Source of the DNA: Marinomonas sp. IMCC 4694
Lineage (GTDB): Bacteria; Pseudomonadota; Gammaproteobacteria; Pseudomonadales; Marinomonadaceae
Direction: 5' to 3'
Assembly: GCF_008122525.1 (NCBI RefSeq)
Contig: NZ_VSRV01000001.1
Coordinates: forward strand, 806,001-870,000
Length of the DNA: 64,000 nucleotides
The notes beneath the pieces are model-generated. The model was not told the DNA's origin and ran no database searches. It saw only the letters and a program-made list of their open reading frames with translations. The position numbers were made by a program, and so were the translations under genes. This document shows, piece after piece, positions 26,539-35,669 of this stretch (its first letter is position 1; every line of letters starts with the position of its first letter).

Positions 26539-27429
26539 ATGTCTTTATATGTCAATACTAATGTTTCCTCGTTGAGCGCTCAGCGTTCTTTGTCGAGTTC
26601 GGCACGAGATTTAGATACGTCTTTTGAGCGTCTATCCACAGGTTACCGTATCAACAGTGCGGCGGATGATGCGGCGGGTCTTCAGATTTCTGATCGATTA
26701 ACATCGCAAATTAATGGTTTGAACCAGTCTGTACGAAATGCAAATGATGGTATTTCTTTGGCTCAGACAGCAGAAGGCGCACTTGAAGAAACCACCAATA
26801 TGCTTCAACGCATGAGAACGCTTTCTATTCAAGCGGCAAATGGTTCAAACACAGAAAAAGATCGTGTGGCCTTGCAGCAAGAGATGACTCAGTTGTCCAC
26901 TGAAATCAACAGAATCGCAGAAACAACCACTTTTGGTGGCGCTAACCTGTTAGATGGCACATTTAATGGTGTGTTTCAAGTCGGCGCTGACTCTAATCAA
27001 ACGATCAGCTTTACTTTGGCGTCTGGTGGGATAAGTAATTCAGTGGATTATGCCGGTAATGGCGGCTTTACTGTCTCCGGTTTGTCTGCAAACTCCGCGA
27101 TAACAGCGCAAATTAGTGTGGCGACTGCGTCAGTTTCGAACGTGGCCAATGCGCAAAGCATGATTGATGTGTTGGATACCATGATTTCTGCGGTGGATTC
27201 TAAGCGTGCCGAATTGGGTGCCGTGCAAAACCGATTTAGCTCGACAATATCTAACTTGAGTAACGTGTCTGAAAACGTTTCTGCTGCTCGTGCTCGTGTT
27301 CGTGATGCTGACTTTGCACAAGAAACGGCGGCACTGACCAGTGCGCAAATATTACAGCAAGCAAGTAGCACTATTTTGGCTCAGGCGAATCAGCGCCCAC
27401 AAACGGCTTTGTCTCTATTAGGAAACTAA
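26539..27429 (+). CDS. fliC: flagellin 1
   Basis: Filament subunit of 296 residues consisting almost only of the conserved D0/D1 ends. N-terminus: SLYVNTNVSSLSAQRSL, RLSTGYRINSAADDAAGLQI. C-terminus: FSSTISNLSNVSENVSAARA, ILQQASSTILAQANQRPQTA. The short Ser/Gly-rich middle (about 160-200) is the likely exposed and glycosylated part. It closely resembles flagellin 2 downstream, a probable tandem duplication. An intrinsic terminator follows at 27534-27564. Confidence 0.97.
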   Translation: MSLYVNTNVSSLSAQRSLSSSARDLDTSFERLSTGYRINSAADDAAGLQISDRLTSQINGLNQSVRNANDGISLAQTAEGALEETTNMLQRMRTLSIQAANGSNTEKDRVALQQEMTQLSTEINRIAETTTFGGANLLDGTFNGVFQVGADSNQTISFTLASGGISNSVDYAGNGGFTVSGLSANSAITAQISVATASVSNVANAQSMIDVLDTMISAVDSKRAELGAVQNRFSSTISNLSNVSENVSAARARVRDADFAQETAALTSAQILQQASSTILAQANQRPQTALSLLGN

Positions 27430-27533
27430 TGAGAAATAAAATTTAATGCGACTTAGATTGAGTCGTTATTTAAACGTCATTCCAGTTTTTCTCGGAATAT
27501 AGGTTACTTCTCTCTCCTAGAGGTGCCTTTGCT

Positions 27534-27564
27534 GCCGGGTGATTTTTTCACCCGGCTTTTTTTT
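27534..27564 (+). terminator. intrinsic terminator after flagellin 1
   Basis: GCCGGGTGA (27534-27542) pairs perfectly with TCACCCGGC (27548-27556) around a T5 loop, followed by T8. Confidence 0.92.
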
Positions 27565-28695
27565 GTCTGAAATAACGTGGAAGTGCATTTTTATATTTTA
27601 CCGAAAGGGTTTGCAGTGTGTTGAGTCGTGTGTTTTTCCGTTGCGATTGCGGGCTCAAAGGTCATCAAAAAAGAAGTAAGTGCTCGCGTAAGGATTGGCG
27701 TGTGGCTCTGACCTTGTTGTGTCGCAGTTTGCCAGCACTGCCATGTTGTAAGTCTGATTTGACGAATGCGTTTTGAGCGCACTGTTTTGACCATAATGCT
27801 GTGAAGAGGCCTGGTTAAGCTGGGGCGCTCCTATTTACAGCCGAGTTCAGTTATCACGCACCAGTGCTGTTGCGATAAGTCGTCGCTTTTTACCTATGGC
27901 TTTCACGTGTTTAGGTGTGATTAGAGTCTTTTGTCGTGAAGGGGTACCGCTCGTAGTGGCGGGCGAAAGACAAAAGTGTTGGTTCAAGGCGTCCTATGAA
28001 AGTGAACGAATAAAGCCGTCATTAGGAAGCTTGATTGAAACGTACTGGCTCGACCGGCGAATGGTTAGCTGTCGTCTTTGTGCCTATGTTATGCCTGAGC
28101 CATTGTGATGCGCAATGGTTAGAGAGGATTGGAATAGTGATTTTTTATTTGGCTCGCTGGTGGGTAGAAGCTTAGTGAATGGGCCTGTTTTTTTGTAACA
28201 GGGCTTTATATTGCCTGCGCTGTTGAATGTTGAATGTTGAGTGTTGAGTGAGTCCTATTTTGCGCTTTGAGCGTCTGCTGATGTTTGCTGTGCGATGCTT
28301 TTTCATGCTTGCGCAGGTTGAATTCGGATTCACGAGAGGTGCTGTGGTGCAAAAAAATAAAAGGTGCAGGGTAATGGCGGATTGTTAATGTTTTGACGCA
28401 TTTTTTGGGGGTAATTACATCAAAAATAGAGGTTAAATATTGCCTCTCGTTGTGCTTTTTAAGGGTGTATTTTTGCCGCCTTTTGCGGTTGCTTGAACAG
28501 AGTTTTTGGGCTTTCTCGTGGGATATAGGTTAATCGGCTATTTACATCGTTTGTGAAAGAGGTGAGCGCAAAGTAAAAAAAGTATAAATGGAAGTTTGTT
28601 GTTTTAAAGTAATTAAAAACAACCAGTTAGGCAAATTTTTGCCGTGTGTGCGGTGTTTTTTTTCCGTGTAAGGGAAATAAAGTTCCGTAATTAAT
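27565..28695. other. 1.1-kb non-coding region between the flagellin genes
   Basis: No convincing gene on either strand; the longest open frames are about 70 codons, lack recognisable motifs and have no good ribosome site. It contains four tandem TGTTGAA/G heptamers at 28221-28248. The plus strand is rich in G and T. It may be decayed sequence between duplicated flagellins. Confidence 0.5.
28221..28248. repeat. tandem heptamer repeat (4 units)
   Basis: Two TGTTGAA units followed by two TGTTGAG units, in frame with each other at 7 bp, in the non-coding region between flagellins. Confidence 0.8.
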
Positions 28696-28722
28696 TAAAG
28701 GTTTTCAGGAAGGTGTCGAAAA
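28696..28722 (+). promoter_or_regulatory. candidate sigma-28 promoter of flagellin 2
   Basis: TAAAGGTT (28696-28703), 11 bp, GTCGAAAA (28715-28722): 13 of 16 consensus positions. It overlaps an inverted repeat GGTTTTC (28700-28706) / GAAAACC (28718-28724). It is 49 bp before the flagellin start. Confidence 0.55.
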
Positions 28723-28770
28723 CCTATTACGATCTGCTTTTAGCAGGATTTCAAAATCTAGGAGGCTATA

Positions 28771-29655
28771 ATGGCTCTTTATGTAAATACAAATACTTCA
28801 TCGTTGAGTGCACAGCGTCAGTTGATGGGTTCATCCAAGTCGTTGGATACGTCATTTGAGCGTTTATCTTCTGGTTTGCGTATTAATAGCGCTTCTGATG
28901 ATGCGGCGGGTCTGCTTATTTCAAACCGTTTAACGTCTCAAGTTAATGGTTTAAACCAATCCGTTCGAAACGCGAACGATGCCATTTCTTTAACACAAAC
29001 GGCAGAAGGTGCTTTAGACGAAACATCGAACATGCTGCAACGTATGCGTACTTTGTCTATTCAGTCTGCAAACGGTTCTAACTCAGACAAAGATCGTGCG
29101 GCGATTCAACAAGAAGTGAGTCAGCTATCGACTGAAATTAACCGTATCGCATCCGATACCACCTTCGGTGGTGAGAATCTATTAAACGGTAATTTCACGG
29201 GTGTTTTCCAGGTTGGTGCGGATTCTAATCAAACCATCAGTTTTAATTTGACCAATGGTGGAATGAATAACACGATCGACTACGCAGGAAATGCCGGTTT
29301 TACCATGTCTGGTCTGTCAAGCAGCTCTACTACAGCTCAAGTTAGTGCAACTAGTGCTTCTGTGTCCTCGGTTGCCAACGCGCAAAGTATGATTGACGTG
29401 TTAGATACTATGATCGCGGCGGTTGACTCTAAGCGTTCTGAGTTGGGTGCGGTACAAAACCGTTTTGGCTCTACTATTAGTAACCTAAGCAACATCACTG
29501 AAAACGTATCGTCAGCGCGCTCACGTATTCGAGATGCAGATTTTGCTGAAGAAACGGCTAAGTTGACCAGCTCGCAAATTCTTCAACAAGCCAGCTCATC
29601 TATATTGGCTCAAGCAAACCAGCGTCCTCAAACAGCTTTGTCTTTGTTAGGCTAA
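28771..29655 (+). CDS. fliC: flagellin 2
   Basis: 294-residue flagellin with the same architecture as flagellin 1: ALYVNTNTSSLSAQRQL, RLSSGLRINSASDDAAGLLI, and C-terminal ITENVSSARSRIRDADFAEE and QQASSSILAQANQRPQTALS. The Ser/Thr-dense centre (SGLSSSSTTAQVSATSASVS) is a plausible O-glycosylation region given the Maf and Pse genes downstream. AGGAGG precedes the ATG. It heads a block with flaG, fliD, fliS and fliT. Confidence 0.97.
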   Translation: MALYVNTNTSSLSAQRQLMGSSKSLDTSFERLSSGLRINSASDDAAGLLISNRLTSQVNGLNQSVRNANDAISLTQTAEGALDETSNMLQRMRTLSIQSANGSNSDKDRAAIQQEVSQLSTEINRIASDTTFGGENLLNGNFTGVFQVGADSNQTISFNLTNGGMNNTIDYAGNAGFTMSGLSSSSTTAQVSATSASVSSVANAQSMIDVLDTMIAAVDSKRSELGAVQNRFGSTISNLSNITENVSSARSRIRDADFAEETAKLTSSQILQQASSSILAQANQRPQTALSLLG

Positions 29656-29719
29656 CTATTCGTGGTAGCGAAAAGCTAGGGCACCGCCCTGGCTTTTGTC
29701 TACGTGGAGGGACTTTGAT

Positions 29720-30142
29720 ATGTCTATTAATGGTTCGGATTTTTCTAAGCAAAGCCTAGGTTATGTGTCGAAACCTGAGCAGCGCGCGGGCGAAGACTTT
29801 GTGGCATTGCGTCAAAGCCATGCGAGAACGGTGCAAAATACAGCCGATGCCGGTCGTGCTGACAAAGACAATAGAAATACGCATTTTTTGAATATGCCCG
29901 CAAAGGTGGAACCGTCCGATATTGAAGCGGCGAACAATAAAATGTCTCAGTTAAATGTGCATTTAACATTTGAGATGACAGAAGACCGAGCGCAAAATAT
30001 CGTCAAAGTGTTGGATCAATCAACGGGGGATGTGGTTCGTCAAATTCCCACTGAAGAGTTTCTGAAAATGTCAGAGCGAATTGATGCTATTATGAGTCAA
30101 CTCAGTGATATTCGAGGAACCTTGGTCAACAGCGAGGTTTGA
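29720..30142 (+). CDS. flaG: FlaG family protein
   Basis: 140 residues. The C-terminal FlaG domain reads LNVHLTFEMTEDRAQNIVKV then STGDVVRQIPTEEFLKMSER; the N-terminus is variable and polar. FlaG influences filament length in polar flagellates. The ATG at 29720 with GGAGGG upstream is preferred to an in-frame GTG at 29696. Confidence 0.92.
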   Translation: MSINGSDFSKQSLGYVSKPEQRAGEDFVALRQSHARTVQNTADAGRADKDNRNTHFLNMPAKVEPSDIEAANNKMSQLNVHLTFEMTEDRAQNIVKVLDQSTGDVVRQIPTEEFLKMSERIDAIMSQLSDIRGTLVNSEV

Positions 30143-30176
30143 TCAGACAGATAATGTGGCGTGTTAGGAGATAAGT

Positions 30177-31760
30177 ATGTCGGTTGGCTCATTAGGTGCA
30201 GGGTCTGGTATAGATTTAGAGTCCCTTGTAAAACAAATGGTGAGCGCTCAAAAAGACGCAAAAGTGTCACTCTACCAAGGCAAAATTGACGGCTATGAAG
30301 CCGAGTTGTCGGCGTTAGGTCAAGTAGGGTCCGCAATTGATGTTTTTAAAACGTCAGTCAAAGCGTTAAATGATGATGACTTGTTTACAGGTAGAGATGC
30401 AAATATTGCTCAAAAGGAAGGGGAAGAGGTTGTTTCAATAACCACCGATAATACCGCTTCTAATGGAACGTTTGCGATTGATGTAAACCAGTTAGCAAAA
30501 GGCAGTCGTGTCATGTCAGCCCCTGGCCTTTTTTCTTCGCCTGAAGATGTCGTTACGGAAAAAGAGGCGACGTTAATTTTTAAAGCAGGCGACAATGAAT
30601 TTTCTCTCGATGTAAAAGCCGGCACAACACTTGCCGAATTACGCTCTCAAATTAATACATCAGAAGACAATTTTGGCGTGTCTGCCAACTTGGTGGACGA
30701 CGGCAATGGCCATTTATTTTTCACCGCTACATCTTCAATTCAGGGGGCGGGTAATACCCTCAAGATAATCAATACCTCTTATGTCCCTGATGATGTACCG
30801 GTTGTTGCTAAAGAAGAACCCGTCGTTGAAGAGCCTCCCAAGGACATAACAGAAGAAATTGACGCATTAGATTTAAAAGGCGACGACGTTGATTTTGCTA
30901 ACGACGGTGAGATTCCTGTCGATGAAAAGCCACCTACGCCACCCGTTGAAAAAAAAGCAGAGCCTGATAGTGCTGATGCTCAAGACGCCGCCTCTGCACA
31001 AACTTCGGCCAACCGTTTAAACAGCTTGTCGACTGAAGGGGCTTTCGCTGGCATGTACACCCCGTTAGGTGAGCAAGCAAAAGATGCGATTATTACCGTC
31101 GACGGCATTCAAATTCGCAATCAAACCAACACGTTTGATGACGCGGTGGCTGGCTTGTCTATAGAGGCCCTTGCGTTAACCGATAAAAGCACCAAAGTTG
31201 ACATTAGCTTTGATCAGAAAACAGTCCAAGAAACCATCGAAGGTTTTATCGCCTCTTATAATGACCTAGTTGGCTTGCTGCAGAAAAGTTCAGGTAAAGA
31301 CGCGGTGCTCAGTGGCAACAGCATGGTGCGTAACCTTCAGTCCTCACTCTCAACAGAAATAATGACGAGCCATGGAGCGACTCGAACCTTCACCTCTATT
31401 TTTGACCTCGGGGTTAAAATGGATAATAACGGTTTTCTGGACTTTAATAGCAACAAATTTGAAGCCGCTATGAAAAAAGGCTACAGCGAAATCGCGCCGT
31501 TAATATCGGGTGAAAAAGGCCTAGCGCAATCGTTGGATGATCTGTTATCGAGTTACACCGGGTCCACTGGGATGACAAATTCATTAAAGGAATCCGTTCG
31601 TCGGTCGATAGATAGTACAGAGGGGACATTAGAGGCGTACGAAGAACGAATGGTTAAATATGAGGATTCATTGCGATCTAAGTTTGCGAGCTTAGATTCT
31701 CGTTTAGCTAATATGAATGCTCAAGGTGGTTATTTAAATTCCGTATTATCTAAAATGTAA
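30177..31760 (+). CDS. fliD: flagellar filament cap protein FliD
   Basis: Caps the filament and inserts flagellin. N-terminal FliD domain (SLGAGSGIDLESLVKQMVSA) and C-terminal FliD domain with DGIQIRNQTNTFDDAVAGLS and TVQETIEGFIASYNDLVGLL. Residues about 205-285 form an unusual acidic, proline-rich low-complexity insertion (for example KEEPVVEEPPKDITEEIDAL), ending where the usual core resumes. 527 residues is slightly long. Confidence 0.95.
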   Translation: MSVGSLGAGSGIDLESLVKQMVSAQKDAKVSLYQGKIDGYEAELSALGQVGSAIDVFKTSVKALNDDDLFTGRDANIAQKEGEEVVSITTDNTASNGTFAIDVNQLAKGSRVMSAPGLFSSPEDVVTEKEATLIFKAGDNEFSLDVKAGTTLAELRSQINTSEDNFGVSANLVDDGNGHLFFTATSSIQGAGNTLKIINTSYVPDDVPVVAKEEPVVEEPPKDITEEIDALDLKGDDVDFANDGEIPVDEKPPTPPVEKKAEPDSADAQDAASAQTSANRLNSLSTEGAFAGMYTPLGEQAKDAIITVDGIQIRNQTNTFDDAVAGLSIEALALTDKSTKVDISFDQKTVQETIEGFIASYNDLVGLLQKSSGKDAVLSGNSMVRNLQSSLSTEIMTSHGATRTFTSIFDLGVKMDNNGFLDFNSNKFEAAMKKGYSEIAPLISGEKGLAQSLDDLLSSYTGSTGMTNSLKESVRRSIDSTEGTLEAYEERMVKYEDSLRSKFASLDSRLANMNAQGGYLNSVLSKM

Positions 31761-31788
31761 ATTGTCCCAAATTGTCCCAAATTGTCCT
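31759..31788. repeat. three tandem 10-bp units between fliD and fliS
   Basis: AAATTGTCCC repeated three times (last base T), starting inside the fliD stop codon and ending 22 bp before fliS. Confidence 0.85.
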
Positions 31789-31810
31789 AAATGTATTAAT
31801 GAGGTTGTGT

Positions 31811-32245
31811 ATGTACAAGAGTAAAGGGATCCAAGCTTACAGAAAGGACTCTATAAAGTCCGATTTAGCTTCAGCAGACCCTCACCGTGTCATTCAGCTG
31901 TTAATGCAAGGCGCACTTGAAAAACTTGCGTTAGGTAAAGGCTGTATTGAACGTTCCGATTTGGCAGGGAAAGCCGATGCATTGACGCGCGCGGTGGAAA
32001 TTATTAATGCTCTGCGCGACGCTCTAGATCGAGATGTTAACCCAGAATTAGTGGATAACCTTGAGTCTCTTTACGATTACATGGTGGTTCGTATTACCGA
32101 AGCCAGTGTTCAAAAAGACACGTCTATAATAGAGCAAGTTATGGGCCTTATTTTGCAGATTAAAGGTGCATGGGACCAGATTTCTTCAGCGGATAAGCAA
32201 ATGGCGTATTCCGGTCAGGGTGAAGCGCGTGTCGGAGCAATTTAA
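31811..32245 (+). CDS. fliS: flagellin export chaperone FliS
   Basis: 144 residues. MYKSKGIQAYRKDSIKSDLA at the N-terminus, SADPHRVIQLLMQGALEKLA, and helical C-terminal part with LYDYMVVRITEASVQKD. It binds flagellin C-termini. The ATG at 31811 matches the family start. Its stop overlaps the next start by one base (TAATG). Confidence 0.95.
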   Translation: MYKSKGIQAYRKDSIKSDLASADPHRVIQLLMQGALEKLALGKGCIERSDLAGKADALTRAVEIINALRDALDRDVNPELVDNLESLYDYMVVRITEASVQKDTSIIEQVMGLILQIKGAWDQISSADKQMAYSGQGEARVGAI

Positions 32246-32538
32246 TGTTTGATGTGTCTTACTTAGCCGAATTAAGTAGGGCGTTAGAACAGAGCGTTAT
32301 CGACCAAGACATAGAGAAAATACAGCAATTGTGTGATCGCAATCATGATTTTATTTTGTCTATTGAGCCGCAACCAGACCCTATCGACAACGAGAAAATC
32401 CGTCACTTCATCAACACACATAAAGTGGCCAATCAATTAGTGTCGACTGTGCATGCCGAGATGCAAAAGCAGCTTTACCAAGTTAAAAAAAACCGCCAAG
32501 GTGTTAATCAATATAAAGGCGTGAAAAATGCAAAATGA
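32245..32538 (+). CDS. fliT: FliT-like flagellar chaperone
   Basis: A small (97-residue) helical protein immediately after fliS, with 1-bp overlap. It has no strong motif by eye (ALEQSVIDQDIEKIQQLCDR, VNQYKGVKNAK), but position, size and helical pattern match FliT-like proteins that chaperone FliD. The name is a positional inference. Confidence 0.65.
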   Translation: MFDVSYLAELSRALEQSVIDQDIEKIQQLCDRNHDFILSIEPQPDPIDNEKIRHFINTHKVANQLVSTVHAEMQKQLYQVKKNRQGVNQYKGVKNAK

Positions 32539-34636
32539 AGAAATACAGTTGTCACTTGAGCAGGCAGAAGCTTTTTTTGATATGTTCAAAAAAGGCACGG
32601 CACGTCTTAAAGAAAACGACAAAGCACTGACTCAGCGTTATCTAGATAACATGACCATTTTTGCAGAGGTCATGCCTCATATTTTTGAGTCTTTTCAGGA
32701 TTATCAGCCCCAAAAACGTCATGTTTACGTAGAGGAGAATGGTGATTTAAACTTATATCGCGAAGATGTTGGTGTCCCTCTTTTCTCAACAGAACCCACA
32801 TTGCAAGCCGCTCACAAAGTATCCTTGGCCTTTAAGGCGCCCAATAAAACTTTTTTGAACCTCGAACGCACAGACAAACACCCTAGTCGACATGTCTATT
32901 ACAGCAATAAAATACTGGATCAAGTGAACCTGCAGGCAGAGGGATTGGCGTTGCAGGAAACATGGCCTGAGTTTTCTGGCTCGCTCATATTGTTTGGTGT
33001 TGAATTTGGCTACCAGCTCGAACTGATTCTGGCAGAGCGCGATATAAAGCATCTTTATCTTTATGAGTGCGATTTGGATTTTTTTTATTACTCGTTATTT
33101 GCCATAGAATGGCAGCCTATTCTTGAAAAGTTTAATAGAGATGGGCGCACTATCCATTTTTTTCTTGGCGTTAATCACGAAGAATTCACCGAAAAATACC
33201 TGCGTCAGCTAGAAGAGAATGGTTACTTCATGGCGCCAGAAACCATGTTGCACGTGTCTTACACCAGTCCAGAAAATAACTTAGCCATTGAATCTTTTAA
33301 AAAACAATACGCCCGTCAAGTCATGGGATGGGGATTCTTTGATGATGCTCTTATCGGCATTGCTCAAGGGTTAAAATCCCTCAGCCATACCAAATTAGCC
33401 TACTTTCCTGGCCACAATGCTTTGCCAAAATGGGCCGTAAATACCCCTGTTTTTATTTTAGGTAATGGCCCGTCTCTGGATCAAGGCATTGAATTAGTAA
33501 AAGAAGTGCGCGAACAGGTTCTGCTTATTTGTTGTGGCTCGACCATTAATACCCTTAAAAAGTTGGGCGTTACCCCCGACATTCATGTGGATATTGAACG
33601 ACTGAAACAGACCGTCGATAAATTTCAATTTTTAGACCAAGACTACCTCGATAAAATATGGGGCTTGTCAGTGAATGTGATGCACCCAGGGTTATTTGAC
33701 TGCTTTAAGCGCTCTGGAATGGCAATGAAACCGGGCGAAGCCATCACCTCACTGATGCTGAATCAGATTCGAGTTTCTGGTGACAATGCAGAATACGTAC
33801 AGCTAAACTATTGTAATCCCGTCGTGGCCAATTTAGCGCTGGCCTATGTGCATTTATTTGGTTTTAACAACGTCTATTATTTAGGCGTTGATAATGGTTT
33901 CAAAGATAAAGGAAGCCATCATTCTGTTCACAGTGGTTACTATAAGGAAGGCAAAGAGACGGGTTTTCAAACCTTCCAAGAAGCGGCGCTCGTTCAGCGC
34001 GAAGGTAATTTTGGTGGTACAGTGTTTGCTACGGGGATCATGGACACATCGCGAGTTCAGCTTGAATCATTGACTCGACAGTTGAATCAACGCCGTAACT
34101 TTCAAAGCTTTAATCTTTCTGATGGGGCGAAAATTGAAGGCGTGACACCCCTTAAAATGGACGATGTGTTGATGATGGACCCAAAGGTGGATCACTCAAG
34201 ATTGATTGATCTTCTTGAAGCCACTTTTTTTACCGACGCTCCTGCATCATTATTGGATCGATCTGCCGATTCGCTTATTTCAGTAGACGACTTCCGTAAA
34301 ATCAGTCAAATATTGCAGCAAGGTTGGGATGAAAAAATCACCACAAGAGAGCAAGTGTGTGATTTGTTATGGTCCCATCATCGTCAAATTTATTTTTTGA
34401 AGGGCAGTATTCATCGTCATATTTTCGATCTTTTAATTGGCTCTTTTACGTATTCTGCGTTTTTGATCGTGCAGTTTATTTTCAAATACCAAGACGAAGC
34501 CGAAACGGTCAAGCGTGCGCGACACTTATTTATGCCATGGTGTGAATTTCTAGACGAAATGCCCAGCATGCTTCAGCAAGCATCGGAATACGTCGATCAA
34601 GGTAACGATCACCTCATCACTCATTATAACGGGTAA
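32528..34636 (+). CDS. Maf-type motility accessory factor glycosyltransferase
   Basis: 702 residues, overlapping fliT by 11 bp. It contains the MptE-like/DUF115 core near residues 310-360 (VFILGNGPSLDQGIELVKEV, LLICCGSTINTLKKLGVTPD) and FNNVYYLGVDNGF. Maf proteins transfer nonulosonic acids such as pseudaminic acid to Ser/Thr of flagellin in the cytoplasm before export. Position between flagellin chaperones and the Pse genes strongly supports this. Substrate is inferred from context. Confidence 0.9.
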   Translation: MQNEEIQLSLEQAEAFFDMFKKGTARLKENDKALTQRYLDNMTIFAEVMPHIFESFQDYQPQKRHVYVEENGDLNLYREDVGVPLFSTEPTLQAAHKVSLAFKAPNKTFLNLERTDKHPSRHVYYSNKILDQVNLQAEGLALQETWPEFSGSLILFGVEFGYQLELILAERDIKHLYLYECDLDFFYYSLFAIEWQPILEKFNRDGRTIHFFLGVNHEEFTEKYLRQLEENGYFMAPETMLHVSYTSPENNLAIESFKKQYARQVMGWGFFDDALIGIAQGLKSLSHTKLAYFPGHNALPKWAVNTPVFILGNGPSLDQGIELVKEVREQVLLICCGSTINTLKKLGVTPDIHVDIERLKQTVDKFQFLDQDYLDKIWGLSVNVMHPGLFDCFKRSGMAMKPGEAITSLMLNQIRVSGDNAEYVQLNYCNPVVANLALAYVHLFGFNNVYYLGVDNGFKDKGSHHSVHSGYYKEGKETGFQTFQEAALVQREGNFGGTVFATGIMDTSRVQLESLTRQLNQRRNFQSFNLSDGAKIEGVTPLKMDDVLMMDPKVDHSRLIDLLEATFFTDAPASLLDRSADSLISVDDFRKISQILQQGWDEKITTREQVCDLLWSHHRQIYFLKGSIHRHIFDLLIGSFTYSAFLIVQFIFKYQDEAETVKRARHLFMPWCEFLDEMPSMLQQASEYVDQGNDHLITHYNG

Positions 34637-34649
34637 GCCGCGGCTAATT

Positions 34650-35669
34650 ATGTTTGAGCAAACGCCATTTATTATTGCTGAATTATCGGGCAATCACGAC
34701 CAAGACTTTGAACTGGCGAAAGCCATGATACACGCCGCAGCCAACGCCGGTGTCGATGCCATCAAATTGCAAACCTACACACCAGACACCATGACGCTCG
34801 ATATCCGTCATGGAGAGTTTATGGTGTCAGAACGTGACAGCTTGTGGCGTGGCGAGAACCTCTACGATTTATACGCCAAAGCCTCAACCCCATGGGAATG
34901 GCATCAGCCGTTATTTGAATTGGCTGAGTCGTTAGGGCTGGTGGCCTTTAGTTCACCATTCGATTTAAGTGCCGTGGCGCTTTTAGAATCACTCAATGTG
35001 CCCCTGTACAAAATCGCCTCTTTTGAACTAACCGACATTCCGTTGATTCAAGCCGTGGCTCGTACCGGTAAGCCCATTATTATGTCTACAGGTATGGCAA
35101 GCTGTGCAGAAATTGAAGAGGCCGTTGCGACCATTCGTGCTATCGGCAATAACCCACTGACGCTACTCAAATGCACCAGTACTTATCCGGCCAAAATAGG
35201 CGATTCAAACTTAGCTACCATGGCTGATTTGGCCCATCGCACCGGCTGTGATGTAGGTTTATCTGACCATACTCAAGGCATAGCAGCCTCGGTGGCGGCC
35301 ACAGCATTGGGCGCCACCGTGATTGAAAAGCACTTTGTGTTGGATCGTCGTGCCGGTGGCGTCGATGCGGCCTTTTCCATAGAACCTGCTGAAATGAAGA
35401 TCTTGGTTGAGACTTGTCGTGCCGCTAAGGCTTCACTTGGCTCCGTGATGTATGGCGGTTCAGACGCTGAACAAGTGGCGAAAAAATACCGGCGTTCGAT
35501 TTACGTAGCGACAGATCTACCGGCGGGCACCGTGTTAACCGACGCGCATTTAAAAATTATTCGACCGTCTTTGGGTTTAGCGCCTAAGTATTGGCCTGAG
35601 GTGCTCGGCAAAACTTTATCCACCGATGTGCAAAAAGGCCAGCCTTTGGCGTGGGATATGATGGCGTGA
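34650..35669 (+). CDS. pseI: pseudaminic acid synthase
   Basis: Condenses 6-deoxy-AltdiNAc with phosphoenolpyruvate to make pseudaminic acid. NeuB-type barrel (PFIIAELSGNHDQDFELAKA, AIKLQTYTPDTMTL, VGLSDHTQG, VIEKHFVLDRRAGGVDAAFS) plus a C-terminal SAF/antifreeze-like domain (SIYVATDLPAGTVLTDAHLK). The GGVDAAFS motif fits PseI rather than NeuB. 339 residues. Its stop overlaps the pseG start. Confidence 0.94.
   Translation: MFEQTPFIIAELSGNHDQDFELAKAMIHAAANAGVDAIKLQTYTPDTMTLDIRHGEFMVSERDSLWRGENLYDLYAKASTPWEWHQPLFELAESLGLVAFSSPFDLSAVALLESLNVPLYKIASFELTDIPLIQAVARTGKPIIMSTGMASCAEIEEAVATIRAIGNNPLTLLKCTSTYPAKIGDSNLATMADLAHRTGCDVGLSDHTQGIAASVAATALGATVIEKHFVLDRRAGGVDAAFSIEPAEMKILVETCRAAKASLGSVMYGGSDAEQVAKKYRRSIYVATDLPAGTVLTDAHLKIIRPSLGLAPKYWPEVLGKTLSTDVQKGQPLAWDMMA

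Noticed and set aside
27591..28108. Two ~70-codon ORFs between the flagellins
   Set aside because: No recognisable domain, no good ribosome site, composition unlike neighbouring genes.
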